Shown in pieces: positions 45,216 to 57,070 of a DNA stretch of 64,000 nucleotides; the stretch's first letter is position 1; each line of letters begins with the position of its first letter. The stretch covers positions 1 through 64,000 of the forward strand of contig KB445793.1 of assembly GCA_000320605.2 (NCBI GenBank), read 5' to 3'. The notes below the pieces were generated by a model. The model saw only the letters and a list, made by a program, of their open reading frames with translations. It was not told the DNA's origin and searched no databases. This DNA comes from Gelatoporia subvermispora B. Taxonomy: Eukaryota; Basidiomycota; Agaricomycetes; Polyporales; Gelatoporiaceae. The translations under genes and the position numbers were made by a program.

Positions 45216-46318
45216 CGACTTGTCGCACTAATTTCGTCCCCATGTGAGGTTGCCCCTCTTTCATCGAGCCTACTGATACTCGTTGATTGGAATGGGAGCA
45301 TTAACTTCTGCCCGTTAACTCGAGCACTGCATTGTTCACGTCTGATATGAATGGATGCGGCATGATTCCGTCTCTTTCAGAGCCGGCGGGATACTCAGCG
45401 CTGTGTGATATTCTCCCAATCCCGTCTGACCGGTCTGTTCGTCTCCCGCAGAGATCCCACGACAGAGGCCCGCCCATCCTGTGCCGCTTCCAAGCACCGC
45501 TCCAGCGGCGTGTCGAGATACCGCTGGGCTACGCGACCCCTGCTTCCCTGCACCTCCGTATCCATAAATCTCATATCCGATCGGACGATCCGGACTTGAT
45601 GAACTGCAGCTGACTGCGCGCTGCGCATACGGCTTGCGACGTAGCAGGCTGCAAGCCCCTGTCACAGCTGAGATGTATGCATGGAGCTCACATACATCGG
45701 CGATGCCCAGGCTCCGTGCCTGCACTCCACAACGGCTCGTTGGCCGAATAGCGGAAGAGTGCGTGTATGACGATGTGCTGGCTGTGGGGCTCCAGAGCGT
45801 GGGCGACCGTCAAGGCACAGGGGCCGGACGAGTGGTTGCGCTCGTCCCATCCATGATGTTTGAGCTGCTGTCTCGATCTGGCATTGAATTTGCCTGTTAT
45901 GTGCTCTCCTTTCCGGGTCCGACATCCGTGGATTTTGGCTTCAAAATCGCAGCAGCGCTTGCACGTCACCCCTCTTATCCCGCACGCCCGATTAGATTTC
46001 TAGAGTGATCCTGACAATCTCTAACTGTGCCGAAGAGAAGTCTCAGTCAGAATATTTCTCGAACAGAACCTCGATTAGAATAGCGTATTCTGTCATCTGT
46101 CTACCCCAGTCCAAGTACTATGCTACTATAGAAGATGTGAAGTAATACACGTGCATGAGAATGAATACCATAGCTTGACAGTGCCTCGCGCGTCGCAAGC
46201 GAATTGCTGCGAACAACGTTAACCAACACCCCTCCCCAAGCGCAACGCATTATAACTGGAAACGAAGAGTCCCGCTGGACTCGTTAGCTAACCAGGAACC
46301 CCTTTTATCCAGGTTCAA
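45216..46318. other. Spacer between dioxygenase and P450
   Basis: The two genes converge. No gene is recognised in this 1.1 kb. Confidence 0.4.
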
Positions 46319-48525
46319 TCACGCGGACTGGTCGCGAAGCGACACGTCTACTCTCAGCTCCGGCTTCTTCACCACAAAGTAGTCGCGCAAGCCCTGCTCG
46401 TACGACTCGGGATCGAACCCAGGCGCGAACCGCATCTCGAGTCTCTGCATCAGCAAGCACACTGTCATGCGCATCTCCTGCAGCGCAAGGTTCTTGCCGA
46501 CGCAGTTCGCAGGGCCGAATGAGAACGGAACGAAGGCAGCAGCATTATGTACGAAGTTCCGTTCGTCGATGCCGGCGTCCGCAGGCGTAATCTCGCCCGC
46601 TGCGATCCGGAAACGGTCTGGCCAGAACGACGTCGTGTGCGGCGCAAAGTTGCGCGAGTCGCGATGTACCGAGTAGAAGTGGACGGACGCATTCGTGCCC
46701 TCGGGCAGATAGCTACAAGCGAGACCGAGAGATAAGTGCATGCGCGAGGAACATTAGCGATGAACATACTGGGGGCCGACAAGCTTTCCACCCGGAGGAG
46801 CGGTACGCTGGCTACCGCTAGGAACAACGGGGACAAGCCGCAGCGCTTCGTTGCTATTTGGCAGGTCTATTAACATTATAGCTCAGCCGATCTGGGCGGG
46901 ATGGTACATACATGGCAGCATTAAGGATCGGCATCTCCTGGTGGAAGCGCGTGTCGAGCGCGTTCTCGCCGGGCGGGAAGAAACTATCAACCTCTGCCTG
47001 CAGCCGCTTATACTCGGCAGGCTCGCTGAGGAGGAAGAAAAACAGGTTCGTGAGCACGTTCGCGGTTGTGTCCGAGCCCGCGATGACTGCGAGTGCGCCG
47101 TCCGAGATGACCTGCGCGAGGGGGCGCGTCTGCGTCTCCGTGCCGTCTTCGTTGTTCTGCGGCCGCAGTCTGTCAGATTGAGGACACGGGCGCATGATGG
47201 AAAATACGAACGAGATAGTGGAATAGATCCTTGTTGAGCGAGCCGTTCTGGACGCGCGCCGTCGCGCGCTCGATGCCGTACCGGCGCATCCGCTTGACGT
47301 CCTGACCAAACACAGGGAACTTGGTCGCATATGCCGCTATCCATGGCTGGTTTGCGAAGAAGTGACCTGCACTGTAGAAAAGAATAATCGTATGAGTGGA
47401 GATCTATGCTCCGCCCGACAGACGACGTACGCCAGACCGTCATCGAGGACACGCCACATGCTGCCTTCGTCACCCTTAGTGAGCATGTCGGAACCGCCGC
47501 CGAACCTGAGCCGAGCACGTGAGTCCGGGCAGTGCAGCGCGCGAGGTGATATGCACGTACGCCATGTCGCTCATAAAGTCAAACCTGAATGGAAGGGAAG
47601 AATACGCCGGTCAGGGCACCGGGCATGGCGGAGTGAAGCAGCACATACGTGAACCAGCTGAACCGGACGCCGAGGTCAACATTATCCTTCTCGCGCGAGA
47701 GCAGGTCCGCAAGCTGCTCCGCGCGGTTAGAGATAATGCCCTCGTAACCCTTGAGCGCGGTAGAGTTGAACGCGCGATTCCAGGGCTTGCGCTTGGCCTG
47801 ATGTTCGTCGCCTGAGCTCGCGATCAGCGATTTCACGGGCGCCCACATCGCACGGCCCATGTACGCTAGAAGGCACGTGTATGTCAGGGCGCTGTCCCAA
47901 AACGGCACGGTGTTATAATGTCATGACCAACCTTCGCTTTTGGGAAAGCCGGTGGCGCCGAGCACAGGAAGAATTGCGGAAGCATCACGGATGGTGACCT
48001 CGTTGGGGCCTGATGGGGTAGGTATCACCTTGATCAGCTCAATCCACTCTGGGCTAGTTGCAGGCTTGCGTGACAGACGCACCAACACGGACGACGTCGC
48101 CGTAGCGCTCGTGCAGTTGCTGGGTGTACAGATGCGCGCGACCCTGCATGGTAATCCACGTGAGGTAGAGGCGAGAGACCTTATGCAGCAGCGGGCCGGG
48201 GTATTGTGCGAGTGGGTGGAACGGCGAGATACGGTACAGAACGATTGATGTGGTGAGAGTTATGAAGAATAGCGCGGCAGTGACAGCAAATGCGCCGAGC
48301 ACGCCATAGTAGGGCTTCAGGAAGGTGGAGAGCAGGAGCGGTGGCGCGCCAAGAAGACCCACATGTACGAGAGGATCTCGGGGCTCGTACTTCTTGAAGA
48401 TATAGTGTGTGCTCTGGTTTTCGGTGGCGGTGAGCGAGTGCAACGAAGACACCGACGACGGGACTCACTAATGCCGCGGCCGCGGTGAGGAGCAGGGCGT
48501 CGCCCTTAGCGAGCTCTGGTAGCAT
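46319..48525 (-). CDS. Cytochrome P450 monooxygenase
   Basis: Ten exons (complement 48469-48525, 48083-48413, 47932-48009, 47649-47865, 47561-47584, 47431-47505, 47212-47371, 46912-47156, 46770-46853, 46319-46712) give 554 aa, all in phase. Two or three hydrophobic N-terminal segments anchor it in the ER. The proline-rich hinge is YPGPLLHKVSRLY. The I-helix has AGSDTT at about 340-345, the K-helix EALR at about 398-401, and the haem loop FSFGPANCVGKNLA has Cys494. Ala stands where many P450s have Arg two residues before the Cys. Substrate unknown. It lies between two intradiol dioxygenases, so a role in hydroxylating aromatic compounds is possible but unproven. An alternative start lies at 48546. 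Confidence 0.9.
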
Positions 48526-51003
48526 GGTTGCTATTGTGATGTACACGGCAGTAATATGCTACGTGCAACTGTGCGGGGGAAGATTTGAACTTGAGTGGGG
48601 ACTGAGAGGCTGACATGTTGGCATGCTATATAGCAGGAATCAGATCCAGAGAGATTGGGATCTCAGTTGGTGTATGGGCGCCCCTGATGGTGGGGACCTC
48701 CCCCAGGCGGGAAGATGTAACCGATCGACCAGCCAATTCGAAACGGAGGAGCGTAATCGCGGAAATGCGGCAATCGGGTCACTGCAAACTGCGTCGGACA
48801 GCTGCTGGCGTCTGCACTGGCCTGCTTACCGCGGCCGACTCCGACGGGCCTGTCTCCCACCGCGGCGCGGCATGCTGTACAGAGCTTTAGAAACCAGAGG
48901 CTGTGGACCGCCGCATTCAGCCTCATTCAGCTGGCTGGGAAGACAGTCACGGACGAGCGCGCGGAAGAATTCTGACACAGTCGCCCGCTCAGATCGTTGC
49001 AAGTGGCAGCATACTGTAATCCCCGAGGGCATCCCCGAATCAGGATATCTGTGCCACGAGGACGATCGCTATCTCAGGCGCTTCCTACTTACCCTGCAGG
49101 GTCAGGATAGAGCCCGATACTAACTAAACTTCACTTGGGGTTAGCACCGGTCAACATACGAGGAAGATAAGACGGTTCCTTTCTGAGCAGCAATCGCAAT
49201 AATAGGAACGGCACGGCGACGTCATTACCACTGATTTCTGTGACATGTCTTCCCTGTGTTATTTGTGGGCACCAGCACGTCAAACACTAAGCGCGGATCG
49301 ACTCGGAAACTCTCCTCAGGACGTTATGCATAGCATTAAGCTCGATCCCGCAGATAGATAATAACTAGAAAGTCACAAGTCACAAACATGATCCTGGTCT
49401 CCTGGCCCTTTAGGTCAGAAATATTCCTCTTCCTCTCCGCGCGTCAGGTTCAGTTTGATCCGGTTTCCTCGTCTGCCATTTCCGTCGTCACCTCCGTAAC
49501 CGTGAAGCGTTCCAGGCTCTCATCTTTTCTCGTTCAGGTCCGAGGCGCCCTCAATCTAGCTCTTGCCTTGTATCCAACATGCGTCCTGCAACGTTGGAAA
49601 TCTACACCGTACCGACGTGGTGAGAAGACGTAAGAATGACATATTCGACTTTCTGGGGGCTGGGGAGTTACAACTTACAGCGAGGCAGAAAGACTGCATA
49701 TCCTGAAAGGCTTTCGTCGAACCTGCTAATGATGTTGCAGCCTATTGCGACCGTCGCATTTCCGTCACGAGGTGCTCTGATGGCCCCTCATCGCGCTGCA
49801 TTCTTGGAAGCGGGAATGAGAAAAGCCTGAGCGCTTCATATGTATAGTAAAAGCACCGTCTGTCTCGCGCAACAGGTATTCTCTCCTTAAAGATGTACTT
49901 TGTGCCCTGTACCTGCTCCTCATGCAAAGCGGGCCCGAGGAGGAAGCATTGAGGATATTCGTGTGCAACAGTCGAAATCCGCGGGTCAGGAATTTGGAGA
50001 TCGAGGCCAGGGGTGCAGGCGTCTGCTCAGCCGCCACGGGGACTTGTTTTGGCAGCGGCAAACATACCACTGCCGTTGATGGCGAGTTCTCGCAACCCAC
50101 GGCGCCACCGACGCAGGACGCTCCTCAGGCTCTTCTCATTGAATTCTCATCTCGGTAACTCTACTGTCGAAAACCATTTGCGCGGCTATTCCGCACTAGG
50201 ACTCGCCACGGCTCGACGAATCGCGGTCTTCAAGCCGAGCTGGTGCCACGACCTGGCGGTCCTGGCAGCCAGCGGACAGCTGCGCGGACACTGCTTCCAG
50301 CCACCGCCTTCGCGCCCAATCCGGCATCCGGTACACCCAGTCGCCTGAACCTCCTACCCACCGAAAATCCTCCGACCGTGCGGAGGCTCACGCAAACCTG
50401 CACAGTATCCTCGGGCGAGCACTATCGCGCGGTGCGCTGCGAGCGGGGGCGTATCAGCCCGGATTACGCAGCCCCGCAGGCTCCTGGTGCGCAATACAGT
50501 CGAACTCAGGAGCGCGAGCCTGTGCGCGTGAGAGCACACAGGAGCGGAGCAGGCGCTTGAAACGCGTGGCAGAAACTATGGCGCACGTGAGGCAGGCGGT
50601 ACCGCGGGCCGGACCTTTCCCGCTCACTTCGCGCCCAGAAAGGAAGGAGTGGTGCTGCGACGGCGGGCGCGAGGCGAGTCCGACGCGGGGGCGTGCCCGT
50701 CGCGTCCGTCCTGGCCTCGTTCCCGACCCACCTATGCACGGACAAGTGCATCGTAATACCGTTATCAGCGGCATGGCACGGCAGAAGCAGTACGGGAATA
50801 TGGTGCGACGATTTCGAGTGCGTTGAGCTGCTTTCCGAATTCCGACTCAGACGAGCCCGTCGTGTTCGAGATGGCCCAACGACATGGCGCAGCGGCGCGG
50901 CTGGTTCTGCACGTTCTGCGCTTTACTCCCATTAGGAGAAACTACTTCTGTTTTCTTGTCTTCGCCGTTTTTTTTCGTTATTCTGCTCAACTTCGCCGTT
51001 GCC
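48526..51003. other. Intergenic region without recognised genes
   Basis: Many overlapping short frames, no recognisable protein. The part 50180-50760 is GC-rich with long shadow frames on both strands. Confidence 0.4.
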
Positions 51004-51759
51004 ATGCTATTCACGCGCGCTGTTATGCTGTTCGCAATCGCGGCAAGTTCGCTCCTCGATGGAGCAAACGCGGAAAAACACGCTGGAGTTCTTTCCATTC
51101 CGTCGGGCTCGCGCAGGGTGGGCGAGGCCAAAGCCAAAGCCGAGGAGAACGCGAGTATGGGCTACACACGCGCTGCGCGCGAAGTGTATGACCCGCGGAT
51201 TACGAGTCCAACGACACACACTGTATGGGCCGTCGGGAATACCGTGGAGGTGACATGGTGCGTCTTCTCATTTCTCTCGGCATTGTATACAGAAACACGC
51301 TGACTACTCCCTTGCGCTCATACCTCTCCGCGTCCCGCAATCGTTCGCGTCATATCGCATACGATAGGGACACAACTGGGCTCCCAGGTGGAGGCCAGGC
51401 GGGCACGGGGAAAGTAGTGCTCGGTCATGTGAGTGGAAATGATGCGAACGAGCACCTCGACCTCGGTCAGTGTCTTCTGACCATTGTATCATTGGTGGCT
51501 CACTAATGATGCGATGTTCGCAGAACACCCGCTAGCGACGAATGTGGACCTCTCCCGCGGACATGTACCGGTCCAGGTCCCAAATGTGCCGCCGGGGAAC
51601 AATTACATCGTCGTCCGTGAGTCATTTTCTCTACACTTTTCTGAATGTAGCTAGGCTGACGCATCCCGTAACTCCAACGCTGCTTCTGCTTGTGCGCTCG
51701 TCTCGAAAGTGTTCGGCGACTCGGGCAACAGAAGCCCGACCTTTTCGATCGCCGGGTAA
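51004..51759 (+). CDS. Small secreted Kre9/Knh1-like domain protein
   Basis: Exons 51004-51257, 51368-51465, 51524-51616 and 51710-51759 give 164 aa. A signal peptide (MLFTRAVMLFAIAASSL, cleavage likely after GANA) is followed by about 40 residues of charged linker. Then comes one domain of the Ser/Thr-rich GPI-anchored / Kre9-Knh1 N-terminal family: VYDPRITSPTTHTVWAVGNT, VTWDTTGLPGG, VQVPNVPPGNNYIVVLFGDSGN, ending SPTFSIAG. The stop comes directly after the domain. There is no Ser/Thr-rich stalk or GPI signal, so the product is predicted to be freely secreted. Related yeast proteins act in beta-1,6-glucan assembly; the function of the basidiomycete forms is largely unknown. The intron at 51258-51367 (110 bp) is longer than its neighbours. 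Confidence 0.8.
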
Positions 51760-53238
51760 CTGAATGCCCATAGCGGTGCTGGTCACTAAGCTCACATACT
51801 TCTGTTGTTCGCGCGATGTGTGATTCTTTGTCGCCGTTGAACCTTATAACCTCTGGTGGGTCGAATAATTGCAATTTGAGTACCCGGTATTATCGGGTTT
51901 CTGTGCGATCTCGTCGGGTTCTCGACATTCCGTGTGCGTAAACTGGTCAGTTGATGCTCCAATACATCTGGATGGTTGTCATGCAAATTGCTGCCGGCAG
52001 GTTGGAATGTTGAACGATCTAGAGCAGTGACCGTGATGACCTGGTCCACGATACCTCGATCATATCGTCACACAATAGATTCTACTGATATTGGGAATGA
52101 CTCTAAGACTGCCAATCAACGCTGCCAAGAATGGTCATTAAACCGGTCGTCACGGCGGCTGGTGATGCTGCACAAATGGACGAATCATTTGAATGTTCAA
52201 ATAGTCTTCGACCATTTCATTCTGCTATTTACAGCTGCTTTCATAACGATAGGCGAGTATGCTCGAAAAATCATGGATGGCGGAGTTCGGCGGAGTTCAG
52301 GCATCTAGGGACAATCTGACGACACGACGGTGCGCCCGCTGGGCTGAGAGTACCGTGAGGCCGTCCCAAGCCTCGAAGAGCGAGCTGAGGTCAATGCATA
52401 ACGACTGGGATCGTTGCAATAGTGCTAGTTGGGCATACAAATAACGAAATAAATTCCCTGGGAGCTCTCTGTTTGACGGAAGTAATACCCTACACATTTT
52501 CTTGCGAAAGCGACCCTGAGAGCGCAGGTCGACCACCTGATGAGCCCTGATTCTACTCTCGAAATGTCCACATTACCCTGTAGAAGTCCCCTATCCATTG
52601 CACACCCCATACTGCCAAATAAATTCATGTTCAGCAGGAGCTTCCACCATTTCGCTGCGCAATACGAGCACTGGAGCGTCGCTGAGGCCTCACCGATGAG
52701 AATCTCGCGCGCTCGGCACGGGTGCGGTACTTAAAATCTGTGATCCGCCTACGTGCATTATCTCGGGCATAGTCGTCTATCGAGCTGTATTGCGGTGGTG
52801 TCGTTGCGATCTGGTTCAGAACAGTTATTGGTAACATAGTGTTGGGATATTCTAGCGTGATCGTCACGCTGTTGCTCTCGCCGCCGTCTCATTCTCATGT
52901 TTAGGTTCTCCGCCACTGCGAACAAATATTTGGCGCCCCACATGCCAAACGGGAGTCAAGACGCTCAGTTGAACATGTCCGAGAAAGTAGAGTAACGTTC
53001 TTGTTTCGCACCATGTTCAATAGCTTCCATGAATTTCCTCTGGGCCTCCGAAGCGCACCCTGTTCACACCTCACATCGGACTCCTCGGATCCAGTGACAC
53101 AAATTTCGAAGAAGCCTTGCATGTGGTATACCGTAGCGACACGCATGATCTACGCCACCATCATAGAACATGGGTTTTGAACGTCCGCCCACCGAAATCG
53201 GTACTTCTTCTCCCGAAATTGGTCATGGAGAAACAACA
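51760..53238. other. Intergenic region without recognised genes
   Basis: Frames near 52300-52870 are short and unrecognised. Confidence 0.4.
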
Positions 53239-54263
53239 CTATAATCCGAAGAACCCGGAAATGCCGCGCCGTGGAGTAAGCCTTAACTCCATATGTCCTC
53301 CTACTACTATCTTCGCATCCACGCCCTGACTAACAAGAGTGGAATTCCACCAGGCGACTTTTTGCATCGTCTCCATGTCTTCTCCGGCTAGCCTCGGGAT
53401 ATCCATATACTGCTCTCCATACGATGCCGAAGGGATCGACCAGGCGTTCAGCACAAGGTTCAGCCTCGGCCTTCGGAGCTCGTGCATGCTTGCAAAATCA
53501 CAGATCAACGAAACGAGAAATAGGCCGATTATCAAGGCACTCACAAGTCGCGGTACATCTCCTGCTTATCGTTCGCATGGCAAATATACACCTGTGTCGT
53601 GAGTGTGTAGAACCGCCGCTTCGGGTCGCGGATCTTCAAATGCACGTGCCCAGGACGCCGGCCCTCCTCCGGGCCATACTCTCCGGGGATGACGCTGAGA
53701 GCCTCTGCGTAGCCATTGGCGTTTGTTCTGAACTTGCCCCGGAGGACGTAGGACGAGAAGTAGTACTCTCCTTTGGAGTCTGCCTGCCACCAGTCGAGCT
53801 CAGCATACGGGATAGGGTCGCCCTTATTATCCTTGATAGACAAAGACAGGAGAAGAGCCGGCTTCTCTACGTCATAAGCATTAATACTGTAGGGCCAATA
53901 AACTCATCTATGTCATCTCTGTTGTCTTACCTTCCAGTTCCTTTCGCGTCGAGAGGATTGCCTTCCCGACTGCCACCTGGCGACTGGGGGCGCTCGGGAT
54001 GTAGAATGGCCCTGTATACAGCTGCAATGTGGATACAAACGTCATGTCCATCGAAGCCACCTACCCTCGATATCCACCCATTCCGACTTCTTACTCTCAA
54101 GGAACGGATGTCGTAGCAAGAGGCTGTCTGGGATGACGCGATGGTACACACTGCGGAGCAAGACCAAAACACGAGTGAGCAGGCTAATGCCAGTATGAGG
54201 TGCAAAGCTGAGCTTGTCGAGCACCGGAAGCGCAGACATGATTTGGTTGAGTTGCGGATCCAA
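53239..54263 (-). CDS. Intradiol ring-cleavage dioxygenase, copy 2
   Basis: Exons on the complement: 54065-54263, 53931-54011, 53545-53866, 53239-53488, giving 283 aa. Iron ligands are conserved: Tyr in DSKGEYYFSS, Tyr in IPGEYG, and two His in RPGHVHLKI. The C-terminal part (LNAWSIPSASYGEQY, GVDAKIVVGGHMEL) closely follows copy 1. Exons 2 and 3 have the same lengths as in copy 1 (81 and 322 nt), showing a common origin, but sequence divergence is considerable. All introns are GT-AG here. A second in-frame ATG at 54239 aligns better with the start of copy 1. No signal peptide. Confidence 0.86.
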
Positions 54264-55005
54264 CTTCGTAGCAGCCCTTTATTCGACGGTGTTGTACGAC
54301 AGGTCGCACGAACGCCGTCACCCGTAGGACAAAGCTGACATCTCCGTGGCCCACGTCACTGTAGCACCGCCACACGGGCGCGCCATCGATGAGCAATTGA
54401 TTGAGCGCCTTCTCGGTATTGAGAAGGGATTGCGAATAAACAGATGGGTATGAGTGAACACAGGTCCGGGTCAGTTCTGAGAGGTACACGATGGAGGTCC
54501 CCATGGCGTCGAAAATAGAGAGCCATCGTGTGTGTTGGACACGTTACAGGCGAGCGCTTCTCCATCTAGTCGTACGTGGCAATCGACTGCGAAGAGCGGC
54601 TTAGCAAGACGGCAAAGGACATTCCGACCAACTTAACTATGGAGACCGCGATCTCAAGATCTCAAGGCTGATCACGGTATCACCCACAGGTCGACAAGCA
54701 TGACATCGAAGTGACTGCAATTAACGTGTCAGCGATTACTGTCGAGCACCTCGTAGCGTTCATTGATTTGTTGTCTTAGGTAGCACATTTCTCAAAGCGA
54801 AAAATACAGAGGTGAGATCTGCCATCATAAAAGGACCCACGAGACATTTGGCGTTGATAGACCTCCATACAGAATCGACTGTAGATGCCGGATACATATG
54901 AGGCAAGTCGCAGGATACACCAAATGCCTGCTGCTGGTAAAGTAATGACATTATGCTTGAATAAAATGGGCTCGACTTAAGCCTGGCGAATATCTCGGAA
55001 GGTCG
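54264..55005. other. Spacer upstream of dioxygenase copy 2
   Basis: No gene recognised. Confidence 0.35.
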
Positions 55006-56467
55006 TCATCGTTTCCATTCTTCGCGTATGATGTGGCCAGCAGCGCTATGGTTCAGCCGTGTCACAACAGGCAGGTCGAGACCCACTGGCTCCGCGATCG
55101 CAAAATACTCTCGTCGCCGAAGGAACTCTTCGGCAACAAAGCGAATCGTCGGGACAAGCTGAGCGCATCGTTCTACGTGCATCTTCATATCTATCATGTC
55201 GACAATAGACTGTATCCTTGGGTGTTTCGCGACGCTCTCGGGGCCGAGCCACTTGAAGCGGATATCCAGGAACGTCAATGCGACCGACGACAGCATAGTC
55301 AGAATGGGCTGAGCTGGGTAAGTGAACTGTCATTGATCAGGAGAATTTCTCACTTACTCGCGGACTGTCTAGACTGTCAGAACTTATGACATCGTCGGAG
55401 ATATCCACCGTTAGCACAAGATGTGTGAGGCGCGACGCGGTCCGTAGGATGGTGGTGACTGCGAGATTCGACCAATTCCTTGCCTGAATTGTTATGGATA
55501 GATGAGTCGGACGCGCCTCTGACATGACCGACTGGAAACGTGTCAGGTCCACGAGGTCAAGAACACCAACGTCGAGACGGCGAGCAGGATGCTGAAGGGC
55601 GAGGGCATGAACAATGTGGACATTCGCTGAAATGCGCTCCATGCTGCTCCAGGTATTGGATGCATACACACGTTGGCAGGCGGAGCGGCTGGACTCGGCA
55701 TCAATGTAGCCAGGGAACCGGTTGGATATGGTGTATGACAGAAAGCGCAAGTCGGGAAATGACTTGATTAGGGGTGACAAATCGCGTATACGTTCCAAGA
55801 TGTCTCTGCCGGTCTGCAGGATCGTAAGGCTTCGAACGCTGTGATGCTGAGGGGACATATGTGGGAGTGCGCTAGGCAGCTTCAATCGGAGGTTGCGGAC
55901 CCTGATAACGGGCAGGTGCATGTTAGGCCAAACGGTCAAGAGGGTGTGAGTGAGGTCGAGATACAAATCATGCAGAGCGTAATGCAACCCATCCATAGTC
56001 TTGACTACTGTCTCGAAAGCGTTCAACAGGCAAAGCGTGTTAAGACTCCTTAGACTCGTCAATGCCTGGCGCATATCGGGACTGACAAAGAGGAGTAGCT
56101 CCGCATAGTTCAGGGTCAGCTTTTGCAGATTCTGAGCATTCGCCAGCACGTGTGCGAGGAGCTCTACCAGCGGCCGATTCAGGATCTGGTAGTCGCGGAT
56201 CCGAATCGTGAGTTCTCGCAAAAGACGAGGTCGTGAAGGTAAGCCGGCGTGAATGAAGTCCAAGAACGACTTGATGTTACGTTCTTCTACAGAGATGTGG
56301 GACCGAAGCAGGATCTTCACACCTTCCGTGTAGATTGCACGACAGGTAAGTATCATCTGGACGAGCTGAGGACGGGGTAACAGGGTCATTATATAGATGA
56401 GTACATCCATATTCAGGTCCACAGACCTCCTGCGCACCATATCAACTATCAGAATCATGCGTTCCAA
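55006..56467 (-). CDS. F-box-like/LRR protein, start uncertain
   Basis: Exons on the complement: 55358-56467 and 55006-55308. The F-box-like motif is LNMDVLIYIMTLLPRPQL followed by MILTCRAIYTEGVKILLRS. Repeats are LRSLNTLCLLNAFE, HHSVRSLTILQ and, in the last exon, LSSVALTFLDIRFKWL. By analogy with the paralogues a short 5' exon probably exists upstream. An acceptor-like gtgcgcag lies just before the motif (about 56435), so the first residues given by the ATG at 56467 may be intronic. The last exon is longer than in the paralogues (C-terminal HSAAGHIIREEWKR). Confidence 0.72.
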
Positions 56468-57070
56468 CTACATTACGCCACGCTTCGACGTACCTACCGC
56501 CCTCACGTTCGTCGTCCTGACTCTGTCGACTAACTGCCTGTTCCACCCCTTCGTTTGGCATGGCCATGGTGTCGTTGTGGCGGTCGACTCGGATATCATG
56601 TACACTCTTCAAGTGAAACGCAAAGAATCGGGTAATTTGGACAACAGACTTGTCACCCTGGATTTGCCCAGAAGAAAATAAGTGAGATGACTGATCGCCG
56701 CGGACGGTGGCCAAGGAGCGACCAGGCGGGCGCTCGTTTGAACATCTGAACTGCCATCGGCTCTTGTGAGTCTGAAACCACGTTTCCGGACCATTCACTC
56801 CTAGCCGTTGCATGCTGTAGCTCAACGCAATGATTTCTCTGTTCTGCTCTGGCCTGAAATTCGGAGAATCAGAATAGGAGCGTATTCCTGGCGAAGCGCT
56901 AGACTGCTTGGCCATCTGGACAATTAGGTTTTTGACACGGCTGTCAACGCGGACAACACTAAATGTTGTTATCGGTCGTCGCTATCGCTAAATCAAGTGC
57001 CCCTGCAAACCTCTTTGAACATCATCGACAATTCATTCTCCTTGACGGGTACATAGTTTCTGGGTAGAAA
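56468..57070. other. Divergent intergenic region between two F-box-like genes
   Basis: It probably holds both promoters and the missing first exon of the gene on the left. A minus-strand frame beginning MAKQSSASPGIRSYS at 56915 is a candidate for that exon, but I cannot join it. Confidence 0.35.

Noticed and set aside
50243..50774. Overlapping GC-rich frames on both strands near 50.2-50.8 kb
   Set aside because: No domain, no supporting splice sites, and equal length on both strands.
52297..52867. Minus-strand frames of 60-80 codons, considered as an F-box-like relic
   Set aside because: No clear match to the conserved F-box-like motif or leucine-rich pattern of the family.
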